This document shows positions 28,129-38,132 of a stretch of DNA of 64,000 bases, in pieces. The stretch lies in assembly GCF_000264765.2 (NCBI RefSeq), contig NZ_CP006664.1:3818350-3882349 (forward strand), in the 5' to 3' direction. Every line of letters starts with the position of its first letter. The stretch's first letter is position 1. A program made the translations under genes and the position numbers. The stretch comes from Edwardsiella anguillarum ET080813 (GTDB lineage: Bacteria; Pseudomonadota; Gammaproteobacteria; Enterobacterales; Enterobacteriaceae). The notes below the pieces were generated by a model. It was not told the origin of the DNA and did no database searches. It saw only the letters and a list, made by a program, of their open reading frames with translations.

Positions 28129-30504
28129 TTATTTTTCTGCCAGATTAATCCAGGTCTGTACCACCGTATCCGGATTCAGCGACAGGCTGTCAATTCCCTG
28201 CTCCATTAACCAGCGGGCAAAGTCCTCATGATCCGAGGGGCCCTGACCGCAGATCCCTACATATTTCCCCTGCGCCTTGGCGCTGCGGATAGCCATCGAC
28301 AACAGCGCCTTCACCGCCGCGTTGCGCTCGTCAAACAGCGCAGAGACCACCCCAGAGTCACGATCCAGTCCCAGGGTGAGCTGCGTCATATCGTTAGAGC
28401 CGATGGAGAAGCCGTCGAAATGGGCCAGGAAATCGTCGGCCAGCAACGCATTGGAGGGGATCTCGCACATCATGATCACCTTCAGGCCGTTTTCACCGCG
28501 GCGCAGCCCCTCTTTCGCCAGCTGGGAGACCACCGCCTGCGCCTGCTCCACCGTGCGGACGAAGGGGATCATCACCTCGACGTTGGTCAGCCCCATCGTA
28601 TTGCGCACCCGCTTAATGGCGTCGCACTCCAGGGCGAAGCAAGGGGCAAAGCTCTCCGCCACATAGCGACCGGCGCCGCGGAACCCCAGCATCGGGTTCT
28701 CCTCATGGGGCTCATAGCGCTCACCGCCGATCAGATTGGCATACTCATTCGACTTAAAGTCTGACAGGCGGACGATCACCCGCTTGGGCCAGAATGCCGC
28801 CGCCAGCGTCGCGATGCCCTCGGTCAGGCGGCTGACGTAGAACTCCACCGGATCGTCAAACCCCTGCATCATCTGACGGATCTCCGCCTGTACCGCCGCA
28901 TCCTGGCGATCGAACTCCAGCGCCGCGCGCGGATGCACGCCGATCATCCGGTTAATGATGAACTCCAGGCGCGCCAGCCCCACGCCATCGTTGGGCAGGC
29001 GGGCGAAGTCAAAGGCGCGGTCCGGGTTGCCGACGTTCATCATGATCTTCAGGGGAAGCGTGGGCATCTGCTCGACCTGCGAACTCTGCACGCTGAAGTC
29101 GATCTGCCCGCGGTAAACATAGCCGGTATCCCCCTCGGCGCAGGACACCGTCACCGCCGTCCCCGGCCGCAGGCGCTCGGTGGCATCGCCGCAGCCGACG
29201 ACCGCCGGGATCCCCAGCTCACGCGCGATAATCGCCGCATGGCAGGTGCGTCCGCCGCGGTTGGTGACGATCGCCGAGGCCCGCTTCATGATCGGCTCCC
29301 AGTCCGGATCGGTCATGTCCGTCACCAGCACATCGCCCGCCTGGATCAGGTGCATCTCGCTGATGCGGGTAATCACCTTCACCGGCCCGGCGCCGATGCG
29401 ATGGCCGATGGCGCGCCCCTCCACCAGCACCTCGCCGCGCTGGCTCAGCTGATAGCGCTCCATCACCTGCTCGTTGGCCCGCACGGTCTCCGGACGGGCC
29501 TGAACGATGTACAGCTTGCCGCTGTGCCCATCCTTGGCCCACTCGATGTCCATCGGACGGCCATAGTGCTGTTCGATCAGTAGCGCCTGCCGGGCCAGCT
29601 GCTGGATCTCCCCGTCGCTCAGGCTAAAGCGCCCGCTCTGCGCCGCGGGGACATCCTCAATGCGCACCTGCTTTCCGTGCTCCTGACTGTCGGCATACAC
29701 CATGCGGATCTTCTTCGAGCCCAGCGTGCGGCGCACGATGGCGGGCCGCCCCGCCTGCAGGGTCGGTTTGTGCACGTAAAACTCATCGGGGTTTACCGCC
29801 CCCTGCACCACCATTTCGCCCAGCCCATAGGCCGAGGTGATAAAGACCACCTGATCGAATCCCGACTCGGTATCCAGAGTAAACATCACCCCGGAGGCCG
29901 CCAGATCGGAGCGCACCATCAGCTGCACCCCGGCAGAGAGCGCCACGCCGCGGTGGTCATAGCCCTGGTGTACCCGGTACGAAATGGCGCGATCGTTAAA
30001 CAGCGAGGCGAAGACATGCTTCACCGCCGTCATCACCGCATCGATGCCCTGTACGTTGAGAAAGGTCTCCTGCTGCCCGGCAAACGAGGCATCGGGCATA
30101 TCCTCCGCCGTCGCCGAGGAGCGCACGGCGAAGGAGGCATTGGCGTTGTCCGCGGCCAAGGTGGCATAGGCGCTGCGAATCTCCGCCTCCAGCGTCGCCG
30201 GAAACGGGGTTTCGATCACCCAGCGGCGGATCTGCGCTCCCGCCCGCGCCAGTGCGTCTACGTCATCGATGTCCGTCTGATCCAACAGCGCATAGATCCG
30301 CTGGTTGACGCCGCTCTGTTCCAGAAAATCATTAAACGCCTGCGCCGTTGTGGCAAAGCCATTCGGCACCGACACGCCCAGCTCAGACAGGTTGGTTATC
30401 ATCTCTCCCAGAGAGGCATTTTTACCGCCGACCCTCTCGACATCGTGCATCCCGAGCTGGTTGTACCACACCACATTCTGTAATTGCGCGCCATTACTAG
30501 ACAT
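28129..30504 (-). CDS. ppsA: Phosphoenolpyruvate synthase
   Basis: The 791-residue protein (E. coli 792) makes PEP from pyruvate and ATP for gluconeogenesis. An N-terminal ATP-binding domain ([30 protein letters not shown]) is followed by the central phosphohistidine domain with the catalytic His in [15 protein letters not shown]. The C-terminal PEP/pyruvate-binding barrel carries [17 protein letters not shown] and [10 protein letters not shown]. Divergent from its regulator gene ppsR, with a Cra-like site upstream. Confidence 0.98.
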   Translation of the reverse strand: MSSNGAQLQNVVWYNQLGMHDVERVGGKNASLGEMITNLSELGVSVPNGFATTAQAFNDFLEQSGVNQRIYALLDQTDIDDVDALARAGAQIRRWVIETPFPATLEAEIRSAYATLAADNANASFAVRSSATAEDMPDASFAGQQETFLNVQGIDAVMTAVKHVFASLFNDRAISYRVHQGYDHRGVALSAGVQLMVRSDLAASGVMFTLDTESGFDQVVFITSAYGLGEMVVQGAVNPDEFYVHKPTLQAGRPAIVRRTLGSKKIRMVYADSQEHGKQVRIEDVPAAQSGRFSLSDGEIQQLARQALLIEQHYGRPMDIEWAKDGHSGKLYIVQARPETVRANEQVMERYQLSQRGEVLVEGRAIGHRIGAGPVKVITRISEMHLIQAGDVLVTDMTDPDWEPIMKRASAIVTNRGGRTCHAAIIARELGIPAVVGCGDATERLRPGTAVTVSCAEGDTGYVYRGQIDFSVQSSQVEQMPTLPLKIMMNVGNPDRAFDFARLPNDGVGLARLEFIINRMIGVHPRAALEFDRQDAAVQAEIRQMMQGFDDPVEFYVSRLTEGIATLAAAFWPKRVIVRLSDFKSNEYANLIGGERYEPHEENPMLGFRGAGRYVAESFAPCFALECDAIKRVRNTMGLTNVEVMIPFVRTVEQAQAVVSQLAKEGLRRGENGLKVIMMCEIPSNALLADDFLAHFDGFSIGSNDMTQLTLGLDRDSGVVSALFDERNAAVKALLSMAIRSAKAQGKYVGICGQGPSDHEDFARWLMEQGIDSLSLNPDTVVQTWINLAEK

Positions 30505-30917
30505 CGAAGCAATCCTTTTATTTCAAAGCATGGGTTTCGGAGACAAGACACCGCCAACGCGGCATAATCAGACTAACACAATGTCGGCACAGACCAAGAT
30601 AGGTGAATCGTTACACCTAGCGTAGAATTTGCCTTCAATGGAAAAAACGCACTTTTTTACTTGGATGTGCTGAAATACGTCAGCCATTATTCCCCCCGTC
30701 ACGCCCATGCTGAAGCACGCCGCGCGCGATCGTCAGCGTATCGACCGGCAGTGCGGGGCACAGTGGCGGCAGAATGGCTACAGCATATTGAAAGCAAAGA
30801 CTTTCCTGACCAGTCTTCAATTAACTGTAGTCTTAAAAATACATTCGTGCTATTTATCAGCCGGGCAGCGACATACCGCGGTCGCGGTGGTCCAGCCCCC
30901 ATCAACAGGAGGAGAGC
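30505..30917. promoter_or_regulatory. Divergent ppsA/ppsR promoter region with Cra (FruR)-like site
   Basis: The 413-bp gap holds AGGTGAATCGTTACACCT at 30601-30618. This is an imperfect palindrome close to the Cra consensus (TGAATCGATTCA type), about 100 bp upstream of ppsA. Cra activates ppsA in E. coli. The remaining sequence has no credible gene. Confidence 0.6.
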
Positions 30918-31739
30918 ATGAAGAGAAGCGTGTTCTATATTTCCGACGGAACGGCCATTACCGCAGAGGTGCTAGGGCACGCCGTGCTGTCGCAGTTCGC
31001 GTTGGACGCCACCAGCTATACCCTGCCCTTTGTCGAAACCGAAGAGCGGGCAGAGGCCGTACGGCAGCAAATCAACGCCATCTACCAGCGCAGCGGCGAT
31101 CGCCCGCTGGTGTTTTACTCTATCGTCTCGCCGCGCATCCGCACGATTATCGAAAGCAGCGAGGGCTTCTGCCAGGACATCGTCCGTGCGCTGGTGTCGC
31201 CGCTGCAGGCGGAGCTGGGTATCCAGCCGGTGCACGTTGCCAACCTGACCCATGGTCTAACGGCCCATAATCTGAACCGCTACGATGCGCGTATCGCCGC
31301 GGTTGATTACACCCTAGCCCACGACGACGGTATCTCGCTGCGCAACCTGGAGCGCGCCCAGGTGATTCTGCTGGGCGTCTCACGCTGCGGCAAGACCCCC
31401 ACCAGCCTGTATCTGGCGATGCAGTTTGGCATCTTTGCCGCCAATTATCCGTTCACCGCCGACGACATGGACAACCTGCAGCTGCCCCCCGCGCTGCGCG
31501 AACACCAGGACAAGCTGTTTGGCCTGACGATCAACCCCGAGCGGCTGACGGCGATCCGTGAGGGACGCCGGGAAAACAGCCGCTACGCGTCCCTGCGCCA
31601 GTGCCGTCTGGAGCTGGGTGAGGTCGAGGCGCTCTACCGCAAGCACCAGATCCGCTACCTCAATACCACCAACCACTCCGTCGAAGAGATCGCCGCCAAA
31701 ATCATCGATACCCTGGGGCTCAATCGCCGCATGTATTGA
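30918..31739 (+). CDS. ppsR: PEP synthase regulatory protein (bifunctional kinase/pyrophosphorylase)
   Basis: The 273-residue DUF299-family protein (E. coli PpsR/YdiA 277) has a P-loop LGVSRCGKT (residues 152-160) and the conserved N-terminus [17 protein letters not shown]. It controls PEP synthase by ADP-dependent phosphorylation of a threonine next to the catalytic histidine, and by Pi-dependent dephosphorylation. The start follows AGGAGGAGAGC. Divergent from ppsA, as in E. coli. Confidence 0.96.
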   Translation: MKRSVFYISDGTAITAEVLGHAVLSQFALDATSYTLPFVETEERAEAVRQQINAIYQRSGDRPLVFYSIVSPRIRTIIESSEGFCQDIVRALVSPLQAELGIQPVHVANLTHGLTAHNLNRYDARIAAVDYTLAHDDGISLRNLERAQVILLGVSRCGKTPTSLYLAMQFGIFAANYPFTADDMDNLQLPPALREHQDKLFGLTINPERLTAIREGRRENSRYASLRQCRLELGEVEALYRKHQIRYLNTTNHSVEEIAAKIIDTLGLNRRMY

Positions 31740-31817
31740 GATGGCGCCTGCCCCTGCCGCCGCATCCATGCGTCGCGGGGCGGGCAAAAAAGGCGCTTAT
31801 TGTGCGACCTGACGCAT

Positions 31818-31835
31818 GTACTAGTAAGAAAGTAC
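31818..31835 (+). promoter_or_regulatory. TrpR operator of aroH
   Basis: GTACTAGTAAGAAAGTAC matches the trp operator consensus (GAACTAGTTAACTAGTAC) in 7 of 9 and 6 of 9 half-site positions. It lies upstream of aroH, a classic member of the TrpR regulon. Confidence 0.75.
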
Positions 31836-31951
31836 ATCAACTGCTCACAAAAGCAGCGCCGCTCTATTGATTTGTCCGGTAATTGCTTTATCGTGATCCC
31901 CATCACTTCCCGGTACTCCTGCCGTTGAGAAGACCAGCTTTAGAGACAGCC

Positions 31952-32998
31952 ATGCACAAAACCGATGAACTGCGTACTGCGCGCATCGATACACTGATTT
32001 CGCCCGCAGAACTGGCGCAGCAACTGCCTATCGATCCGTCGGTGGCAGAACACGTGACAACGTCACGAAAACGAATTGAACGCATCCTTCAGGGCGATGA
32101 TCCCCGCCTGCTGGTCATCATTGGTCCCTGCTCCATCCACGATACGGCAGCGGCGCTGGATTACGCCCAGCGCCTGGCCCCCCTGTGCCAGCGCTATCGG
32201 GATCGTCTGGAGATCGTGATGCGCACCTATTTTGAGAAGCCGCGCACCGTTATCGGCTGGAAGGGGCTAATCTCCGACCCGGATCTGAACGGCGCCTGCC
32301 GCGTCAACCACGGCATCCGTCTGGCCCGTGAGCTGCTGCTGCGGGTCAATCAGCTGGGAGTGCCCACCGCGACAGAATTTTTAGATATGGTGACCGGGCA
32401 ATATATTGCCGACCTGATCAGCTGGGGCGCCATCGGCGCGCGTACCACGGAGAGCCAGATCCACCGCGAGATGGCCTCGGCGCTCTCCTGTCCAGTCGGT
32501 TTTAAAAACGGCACCGACGGCAGCACCCGCATCGCCATCGACGCCATCCGCGCCGCCCGCGCCAGCCATATGTTCCTGTCGCCGGATAAGGATGGCCGGA
32601 TGACCATCTACCAGACCAGCGGCAACCCGTTTGGCCATATCATCATGCGCGGCGGCAAGGTGCCCAACTACCATCCGGCCGACGTGGAGCAGACCTGCCA
32701 GCAGCTGCGCCAGTTCGATCTACCGCCCTACCTGATCGTCGACGCCAGCCACGGCAACAGCCAGAAACAGCACCGCAGGCAGCTTAACGTCGCCGAGGCG
32801 GTCGCCGGCCAGATCCGCGCCGGTTCCCGCAGTATTGTCGGGATCATGGCGGAGAGCTTCATCGCCGAAGGGGCGCAGAAAAATCTGCCCGGACAGGCGC
32901 TGATCTACGGGCAGTCGATCACCGACCCCTGCCTGGGCTGGGAGGACAGCGAACGGCTGCTGGCCCAGCTGGCCGATGCGGCCGGCAGCCGCCTCTGA
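31952..32998 (+). CDS. aroH: DAHP synthase, tryptophan-sensitive
   Basis: The 348-residue protein is identical in length to E. coli AroH. It condenses PEP and erythrose-4-phosphate in the first step of the shikimate pathway. Conserved segments include IIGPCSIHDTAAALDYA, MRTYFEKPRTVIGWKGLI, ARTTESQIHRE and DASHGNSQKQH. The ATG at 31952 gives the expected N-terminus MHKTDELRTARI. The TrpR operator upstream and the ppsR-aroH order support aroH over aroF/aroG. Confidence 0.94.
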   Translation: MHKTDELRTARIDTLISPAELAQQLPIDPSVAEHVTTSRKRIERILQGDDPRLLVIIGPCSIHDTAAALDYAQRLAPLCQRYRDRLEIVMRTYFEKPRTVIGWKGLISDPDLNGACRVNHGIRLARELLLRVNQLGVPTATEFLDMVTGQYIADLISWGAIGARTTESQIHREMASALSCPVGFKNGTDGSTRIAIDAIRAARASHMFLSPDKDGRMTIYQTSGNPFGHIIMRGGKVPNYHPADVEQTCQQLRQFDLPPYLIVDASHGNSQKQHRRQLNVAEAVAGQIRAGSRSIVGIMAESFIAEGAQKNLPGQALIYGQSITDPCLGWEDSERLLAQLADAAGSRL

Positions 32999-33112
32999 GC
33001 ACGAACGGGACGCCCGCCCGCGGCGTCCCGACATCCCCTGATCCCCCGCGCTTTATCTTTTTGTGCTCTCTCGCTTGATCCAGATCATGAACAATTCGCA
33101 TTACCGTTGATC

Positions 33113-33133
33113 GAATGATAACTATTATCATTC
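33113..33133 (+). promoter_or_regulatory. Fur box upstream of hutW
   Basis: GAATGATAACTATTATCATTC is a near-perfect palindrome matching the 19-bp Fur consensus. It lies 37 bp before the hutW start, so iron-bound Fur would repress the hutW-hutX-chuY operon. Confidence 0.9.
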
Positions 33134-33169
33134 AATGCCGCGCAGTTCAGGTATTAACGGAGAGTTACC

Positions 33170-34552
33170 ATGACGCTGGACATTACCCCCTATCTGGCCG
33201 CGGCCGAAGGCATTCCCTTCCCCGAACGCTGGGCCACCATGCCCTGGCGCCATCAGCAGCCCCTGCCCGCCGACGCCCTGGCGCAGGGCTGGCAGCAGCT
33301 GTGCCAGCGCACCCTGTCGCCCAATAAGCGCCTGGTCTATGTACATATCCCCTTTTGCGCCACCCACTGTACCTTCTGTGGCTTTTATCAAAACCGCTTC
33401 AGCGAACAGGCCGTAGCCCGCTACTGCGACTACCTGCAGCGCGAAATCGCCCTGGAGAGCGCCCTGCCGCTGCAGCAGTCGGCGCCCATCCACGCCGTCT
33501 ACCTGGGCGGCGGCACCCCCAGCGCCCTGAGCGCTGAGCAGCTGTATCGCCTGATCACCCAGCTGCGCAGCGCGCTACCGCTGGCCGCCGACGGCGAAAT
33601 CACCGTCGAAGGACGCGTGCTGAACTTTGACGATGCACGTATCGACGCCTGTCTGGCGGCCGGCGCCAACCGTTTCTCCATCGGTATCCAGACCTTTGAT
33701 ACTCGTCTGCGCCAGCGCATGGGGCGGCGGGCCGATCGCGATCGGGCCATCGCCTTTCTGCGGGCGCTGGCCGAGCGTGACCGGGCGGCGGTGATCTGCG
33801 ACCTGATGTTTGGTCTGCCGGGACAGACCGCACGGGAGTGGCAAAACGATCTGGATATCGTCAACGATTTACCGCTGGACGGCGTCGATCTCTACGCGCT
33901 CAATCTGCTGCCCTCGACGCCGCTGGCCAAGGCCGTCGCCAACGCCCGCGCCCGCGTCGCCGACGCCGCCGAGCGCCAGGCATTCTACCTGCATGCGCTC
34001 GATGAGCTGGATAAGCGGGGCTGGCGCCAGCTCAGCAACAGCCACTGGGCACGTACCACCCGCGAGCGCAACCTGTATAACCTGCTGATCAAGCAGGGTG
34101 CCGACTGTCTGGCCTTCGGCAGCGGCGCCGGCGGCCACCTGGATGGCCAGTCCTATATGCTGCAGCGCTCCCTGGAGGCCTACTATCAACGGCTGGACAC
34201 CGCGGACAAGCCGTTGATGATGCTGAGCGCGCCCGCGCCGCAGCACCGCTGGCGCCTGGCGCTGCAGGGCGGCATCGAAACCGGGCGGTTGGATCTCGCC
34301 ACCCTGCTCGACGATCCTGCGCCGCTGCTGCCGCTGCTGCTGCAGTGGCAATCCTGTGATTTGCTACGCCTGCGGGAGCACTGCCTCACGCTGACGCCAC
34401 GCGGGCGTTTTTGGGCCAGCAATCTGCTGCAGGCCCTGCAGCAGCTGTTGGCCCAGCTGTTGGCCCCCTCGCAGACAACACCTTCCAGCGCCGGCGCTCG
34501 CGCCGCGCACTCCCCCCAGCACACACACCCGGAGAAACACCATGCATCCTGA
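33170..34552 (+). CDS. hutW: HutW/ChuW-like radical SAM haem-degrading enzyme (anaerobilin synthase type)
   Basis: The 460-residue HemN-like radical SAM protein binds a [4Fe-4S] cluster through CxxxCxxC (Cys63, Cys67, Cys70 in PFCATHCTFCGFY). It also has GGGTPSAL and the SIGIQTFDTRLRQRMGR segment of the HemN family. In the ChuW branch the enzyme opens the haem ring without oxygen by radical methyl transfer, releasing iron as anaerobilin is formed. Genes hutX and chuY follow and overlap, supporting this over coproporphyrinogen oxidase. Start preceded by GGAGAG. Confidence 0.92.
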   Translation: MTLDITPYLAAAEGIPFPERWATMPWRHQQPLPADALAQGWQQLCQRTLSPNKRLVYVHIPFCATHCTFCGFYQNRFSEQAVARYCDYLQREIALESALPLQQSAPIHAVYLGGGTPSALSAEQLYRLITQLRSALPLAADGEITVEGRVLNFDDARIDACLAAGANRFSIGIQTFDTRLRQRMGRRADRDRAIAFLRALAERDRAAVICDLMFGLPGQTAREWQNDLDIVNDLPLDGVDLYALNLLPSTPLAKAVANARARVADAAERQAFYLHALDELDKRGWRQLSNSHWARTTRERNLYNLLIKQGADCLAFGSGAGGHLDGQSYMLQRSLEAYYQRLDTADKPLMMLSAPAPQHRWRLALQGGIETGRLDLATLLDDPAPLLPLLLQWQSCDLLRLREHCLTLTPRGRFWASNLLQALQQLLAQLLAPSQTTPSSAGARAAHSPQHTHPEKHHAS

Positions 34553-35063
34553 ACATCAGCAACGCGTTGCCGAACTGGACGCCTTTCTATCCACGGCGCC
34601 GACGGATACCGTTGAAGCGATCGCCCAGCGCTTCGCGCTGTCGGCGCTGGACGTCCTGCGCCGCCTGCCGCAGGTCACCCTGTGCGACGGGGGCGCCTTT
34701 GATCGGGTTTGGCAAACCCTGACCGGCTGGGGCGACGTCACCACGCTTATCAACAACCCCGATTTAATTCTGGAGTTTCATGGGCCGCTGCCCGGCGGCG
34801 CCCACCGACACGGCTTTTTCAACCTGCGCGGTGAGGGCGGCCTGAGCGGCCATATCCGCGCCCAGCGCTGCCGACATATCGCACTGGTTGAGCGTCCCTT
34901 CATGGGGATGGAGACCGCCAGCGTGTGGTTTATCAACCCAGAAGGACAGGCCATGCTGAAAGTGTTCGTCGGCCGGGATGCGCAGCGCCGCCTGCGGGCA
35001 GAGCCCCTGGCCGCGTTCCGCGCCCTGGCGCAGACGCTGCCCAGCGAAGGAGCGCGCGCATGA
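34542..35063 (+). CDS. hutX: HutX/ChuX haem-utilisation carrier protein
   Basis: The 173-residue cytoplasmic protein has the ChuX/HutX fold of a half-HemS domain (WGDVTTLINNPDLILEFHGPLP, GFFNLRGEGGLSGHIR). The family binds haem and passes it to the degrading enzyme. It overlaps hutW by 11 nt and chuY by an ATGA, so the three are co-translated. Confidence 0.93.
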   Translation: MHPEHQQRVAELDAFLSTAPTDTVEAIAQRFALSALDVLRRLPQVTLCDGGAFDRVWQTLTGWGDVTTLINNPDLILEFHGPLPGGAHRHGFFNLRGEGGLSGHIRAQRCRHIALVERPFMGMETASVWFINPEGQAMLKVFVGRDAQRRLRAEPLAAFRALAQTLPSEGARA

Positions 35064-35692
35064 CGCCGTGGATCCTGTTTGGCGCCGGACAGGGCGCCGG
35101 CCTGGCGTTGGCACAGCGGGCGGCGGGCCATCGCCCGCTGTATGCCCTGGTGCGTAAGGAGGCCCAGGCCCAACGCCTGCACAATCTCGGCGTTCAGGTC
35201 ACGCTGGGCGATGCCTGTGATACACAGGCGCTGGGGGTGCTATACCGTCAGGCGGGCCCACACAGCGCGATCCTCTCCACCCTGGGCGGCGGCGGTCACG
35301 ACTATCTCGCCCACCGGGCAATTATCGATTGCGCCGTCGAACAGGGGATCGCCCGGATGCTGTTAGTGACGTCGCTGGGCTGCGGGGAGAGCTGGCCACT
35401 GCTGTCGCCGCGCGCCCGCGCCGCCTTCGGCCACGCGGTGCGGGAAAAGAGCCTGGCGGAGTGCTGGCTGCAGAGTAGCGGTATGGACTTTTGCATTCTG
35501 CGCCCCGGCGGGCTGCTGGATGGCGACGCCAGCGGGCAGGCCACGTTGCACCGGACGCCGCACCACGGTCTGGTGCGCCGCGCCGATCTGGCGCAGTGGA
35601 TGTACCGTCTGATGGAGATGCCGCAGGCCTGGGGGCAGATCCACACGCTGGTAGACCGCCATCTGACGCCGCCCGAGCGCCAGGCACGCTAA
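35060..35692 (+). CDS. ChuY-like NAD(P)H-binding reductase of the haem locus
   Basis: The 210-residue protein has an atypical short-chain-reductase fold starting with a dinucleotide motif (ILFGAGQGAGLALAQRA) and a central SLGCGESW segment. In E. coli O157, ChuY reduces anaerobilin made by ChuW. Position and overlap with hutX support that role. The start at 35060 forms an ATGA overlap with the hutX stop; the longer ORF from 34925 is out-of-frame read-through inside hutX. Confidence 0.85.
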   Translation: MTPWILFGAGQGAGLALAQRAAGHRPLYALVRKEAQAQRLHNLGVQVTLGDACDTQALGVLYRQAGPHSAILSTLGGGGHDYLAHRAIIDCAVEQGIARMLLVTSLGCGESWPLLSPRARAAFGHAVREKSLAECWLQSSGMDFCILRPGGLLDGDASGQATLHRTPHHGLVRRADLAQWMYRLMEMPQAWGQIHTLVDRHLTPPERQAR

Positions 35693-35722
35693 AAACTGCT
35701 TGCCGTCGCCGGCGGCTTATAC

Positions 35723-35740
35723 GATAATGATTATCATTAA
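35723..35740 (+). promoter_or_regulatory. Fur box upstream of hemP
   Basis: GATAATGATTATCATTAA contains the core Fur consensus GATAATGATTATCATT and lies about 35 bp before hemP. It gives a second Fur-controlled promoter for the uptake half of the haem locus. Confidence 0.93.
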
Positions 35741-35774
35741 GATGAAGAGCGGAATTTTATCCTACGTACTCACT

Positions 35775-35957
35775 ATGGAAAAAGCGACCCCCGATTCACC
35801 CCGTACCAGAGTGACGCACGAGCGTACTGCGCCGCCGGGCAGCACCATCGCCAGTCACACCCTGCTCGGTCAGGAAGGCCGAGTGACCATTACCCACCAG
35901 GGAGAACACTACCAGCTACGCCAGACCCGATCGGGCAAACTGATCCTGACTAAATAG
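35775..35957 (+). CDS. hemP: Haemin uptake protein HemP
   Basis: The 60-residue product ends in the typical HemP motif (LLGQEGRVTITHQGEHYQLR, then SGKLILTK). HemP/HmuP is a short protein always found at the head of haem receptor operons and acts in their expression or haem use. The ATG at 35775 gives MEKATPDSP. The frame is open further upstream through the Fur box, which argues against a longer protein. Confidence 0.9.
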   Translation: MEKATPDSPRTRVTHERTAPPGSTIASHTLLGQEGRVTITHQGEHYQLRQTRSGKLILTK

Positions 35958-36068
35958 ATGTCATAACGCCCTGACACCGTTTTGCCAGCCACCCAGCCCG
36001 CCGCATACCCGCGGTGCGGCAAGGCAGCCAGCAGTCCCAATGCCATATTACATTTGGAGTGTTGAGTC

Positions 36069-38066
36069 ATGCCTATGCTTTTCAACCCTGCCCTGCGGCC
36101 GCTTACCCTGGCCATCGGCGCCATCCTACTGACCCCCACCCTGCTGCTGGCCGCGGAGAGCGGCGACAGTGTGACCGTTATCGCCACCGGAAACCAGCGC
36201 GACAGCTTCAGCGCCCCCATGATGGTCACCGTCATCGACCAGCAGGACCCGGTGGCCGCCAGCGCGGCCTCCGCGCCGGAGATGCTGCGCAATGTCCCGG
36301 GGCTCAGCCTGAGCGGCGTCGGTCGCAGCAATGGCCAGGACATCACGCTGCGCGGCTACGATAACCGCGGCGTTCTGGTCCTGGTCGATGGCGTACGCCA
36401 GGGAACCGACACAGGTCATCTGAACGGGACGTTTCTCGATCCGGCGCTGATCAAACGGGTCGAGGTGGTGCGCGGCCCCGGCGCCCTGCTGTATGGCAAC
36501 GGCGCGCTGGGCGGCGTCATCGCCTACCAGACCGTCGATGCCGCCGACCTACTGTTACCGGGGAAAACAAGCGGCTACCGCCTGTTTGCCAGCGGCGGCA
36601 CCCAGGATCACAGCCTGGGCCTGGGTGCCAGCGCCTACGCCCGCAGCGATACGCTGGACGGCCTGCTCTCCTTTAGCACCCGCCAACGCGGCGACCTGCG
36701 CCTCGGCGGCGGGGAGCGCGCCGCCAACCGCGAAACTATCGGCAACCTGTTAGCCAAAGGCACCTGGCTCATCGACGATGCCCAATCGCTACGCGCCAGC
36801 CTGCGCTATTACGACAACGCCGCCCGTGAGCCCAAAAATCCGCAGGATATCCAGGCCAGCGCCCGCAGCGTCATGACCCGTCGCGACACTATCCAGCGCG
36901 ATCTGCAGCTGGAGTACCGCCTCAAACCGCTGGAGAGTACCTGGCTGGATGCCGGCCTGCGGCCGTACTACTCCGACGTCCGGATTACCGCCAGTCCCCA
37001 GGGAGAAAGCGAGGAAAGCCGAACCCAGCGAACTCTGGGGCTACGGGCGGAAAACCGCAGCCGTCTGTGGACTGACGGCCCTGCCGCCCACCTGTTTACC
37101 TACGGTAGCGAAGCCTACGGCCAAAGCCAGCGTCCGGGCGGCGGCGCCAGCGCCTATCCCCAGGCGGACATCCGCTTTGCCTCGGGCTGGCTGCAGGATG
37201 AGATAACCCTGCGCGATCTGCCCGTCAGCCTGGTGGCCGGCACCCGCTACGATAACTACCGGGCCCACAGCGACAGCCATGGCGATATCAGCGCGAACAA
37301 GTGGTCGTCCCGGGCGGCCGTTACCGTTACCCCGGCCGACTGGCTGATGCTATTTACCAGCTACGCCCAGGCCTTCCGGGCGCCGACCATCGGGGAGATT
37401 TACAACGACGGCCGCCACTTCAGCATCGGGCCCTTTGTCAACTACTGGCGTCCCAACCCCAACCTGCGCCCGGAGAGCAACACCACCCAAGAGGCCGGCT
37501 TTGGGCTACGCTTCGACGATCTGCTGGCCGAGGGCGACAGCCTGCAGTTCAAGTCCAGCTACTTTGGCACCCGCGCCAAGAACTATATCGATACGCAGGT
37601 GGTCAACGACTTCGCCAAGCGCCAGTTTTATACCACCTCGATCAACGTTGACGATGTCAAACTGTGGGGCTGGGACGTCGTGCTGAACTACCGCAGCGAT
37701 CGGTTTAGCTGGGAATCGGCCTATAACCGCACCCGCGGAAAAAACAGCCAAAGCGGCGACTGGATTGCCAACGGGACGCCGGACACCCTCAGCAACCGGC
37801 TAGATATTCCGCTGGCCCACAGCGGCTTCTCCGTCGGCTGGGTCGGTACCTTTGCCGCCGCCTTCTACACCAACGACAGCCGGACACAGCCGCAGGCCGG
37901 CTATGGCGTCAATGACTTCTATGTCAGCTACCGCACCCCGGCGCTGGGCAACCAGTTCAGCGCCACCACCGTCCTGAGCAATGCGTTTGACAAGGCCTAC
38001 TACGCGCCGAGCGGCGCGCTGCAGGATGGCCGCGGCGCCCGTCTGCTGCTCAGCTACCAGTGGTAG
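36069..38066 (+). CDS. hemR: TonB-dependent haem receptor (HemR/HmuR family)
   Basis: The 665-residue outer-membrane protein has a signal peptide (cut near LLLAAE, residue 28). A TonB box region is followed by a plug domain (PEMLRNVPGLSLSG, VEVVRGPGALLYGNGALGG) and a 22-strand barrel ending in Trp. The haem-receptor signatures FRAPTIGEIY and NPNLRPE are present, with a His between them (DGRHF). It brings haem or haemoprotein-derived haem across the outer membrane using TonB energy. It lies between hemP and hemS, under the second Fur box. Confidence 0.96.
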   Translation: MPMLFNPALRPLTLAIGAILLTPTLLLAAESGDSVTVIATGNQRDSFSAPMMVTVIDQQDPVAASAASAPEMLRNVPGLSLSGVGRSNGQDITLRGYDNRGVLVLVDGVRQGTDTGHLNGTFLDPALIKRVEVVRGPGALLYGNGALGGVIAYQTVDAADLLLPGKTSGYRLFASGGTQDHSLGLGASAYARSDTLDGLLSFSTRQRGDLRLGGGERAANRETIGNLLAKGTWLIDDAQSLRASLRYYDNAAREPKNPQDIQASARSVMTRRDTIQRDLQLEYRLKPLESTWLDAGLRPYYSDVRITASPQGESEESRTQRTLGLRAENRSRLWTDGPAAHLFTYGSEAYGQSQRPGGGASAYPQADIRFASGWLQDEITLRDLPVSLVAGTRYDNYRAHSDSHGDISANKWSSRAAVTVTPADWLMLFTSYAQAFRAPTIGEIYNDGRHFSIGPFVNYWRPNPNLRPESNTTQEAGFGLRFDDLLAEGDSLQFKSSYFGTRAKNYIDTQVVNDFAKRQFYTTSINVDDVKLWGWDVVLNYRSDRFSWESAYNRTRGKNSQSGDWIANGTPDTLSNRLDIPLAHSGFSVGWVGTFAAAFYTNDSRTQPQAGYGVNDFYVSYRTPALGNQFSATTVLSNAFDKAYYAPSGALQDGRGARLLLSYQW

Positions 38067-38132
38067 CGTGATTTTCACCCCGGGGCGTTAGCACGCCCTG
38101 TTTTCACCTGCACCATAAAAAAGGATCTTTGC

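Noticed and set aside
33007-33029. Stem-loop after aroH as terminator
   Set aside because: GGGACGCC/GGCGTCCC stem is good but no T-run follows on either strand.
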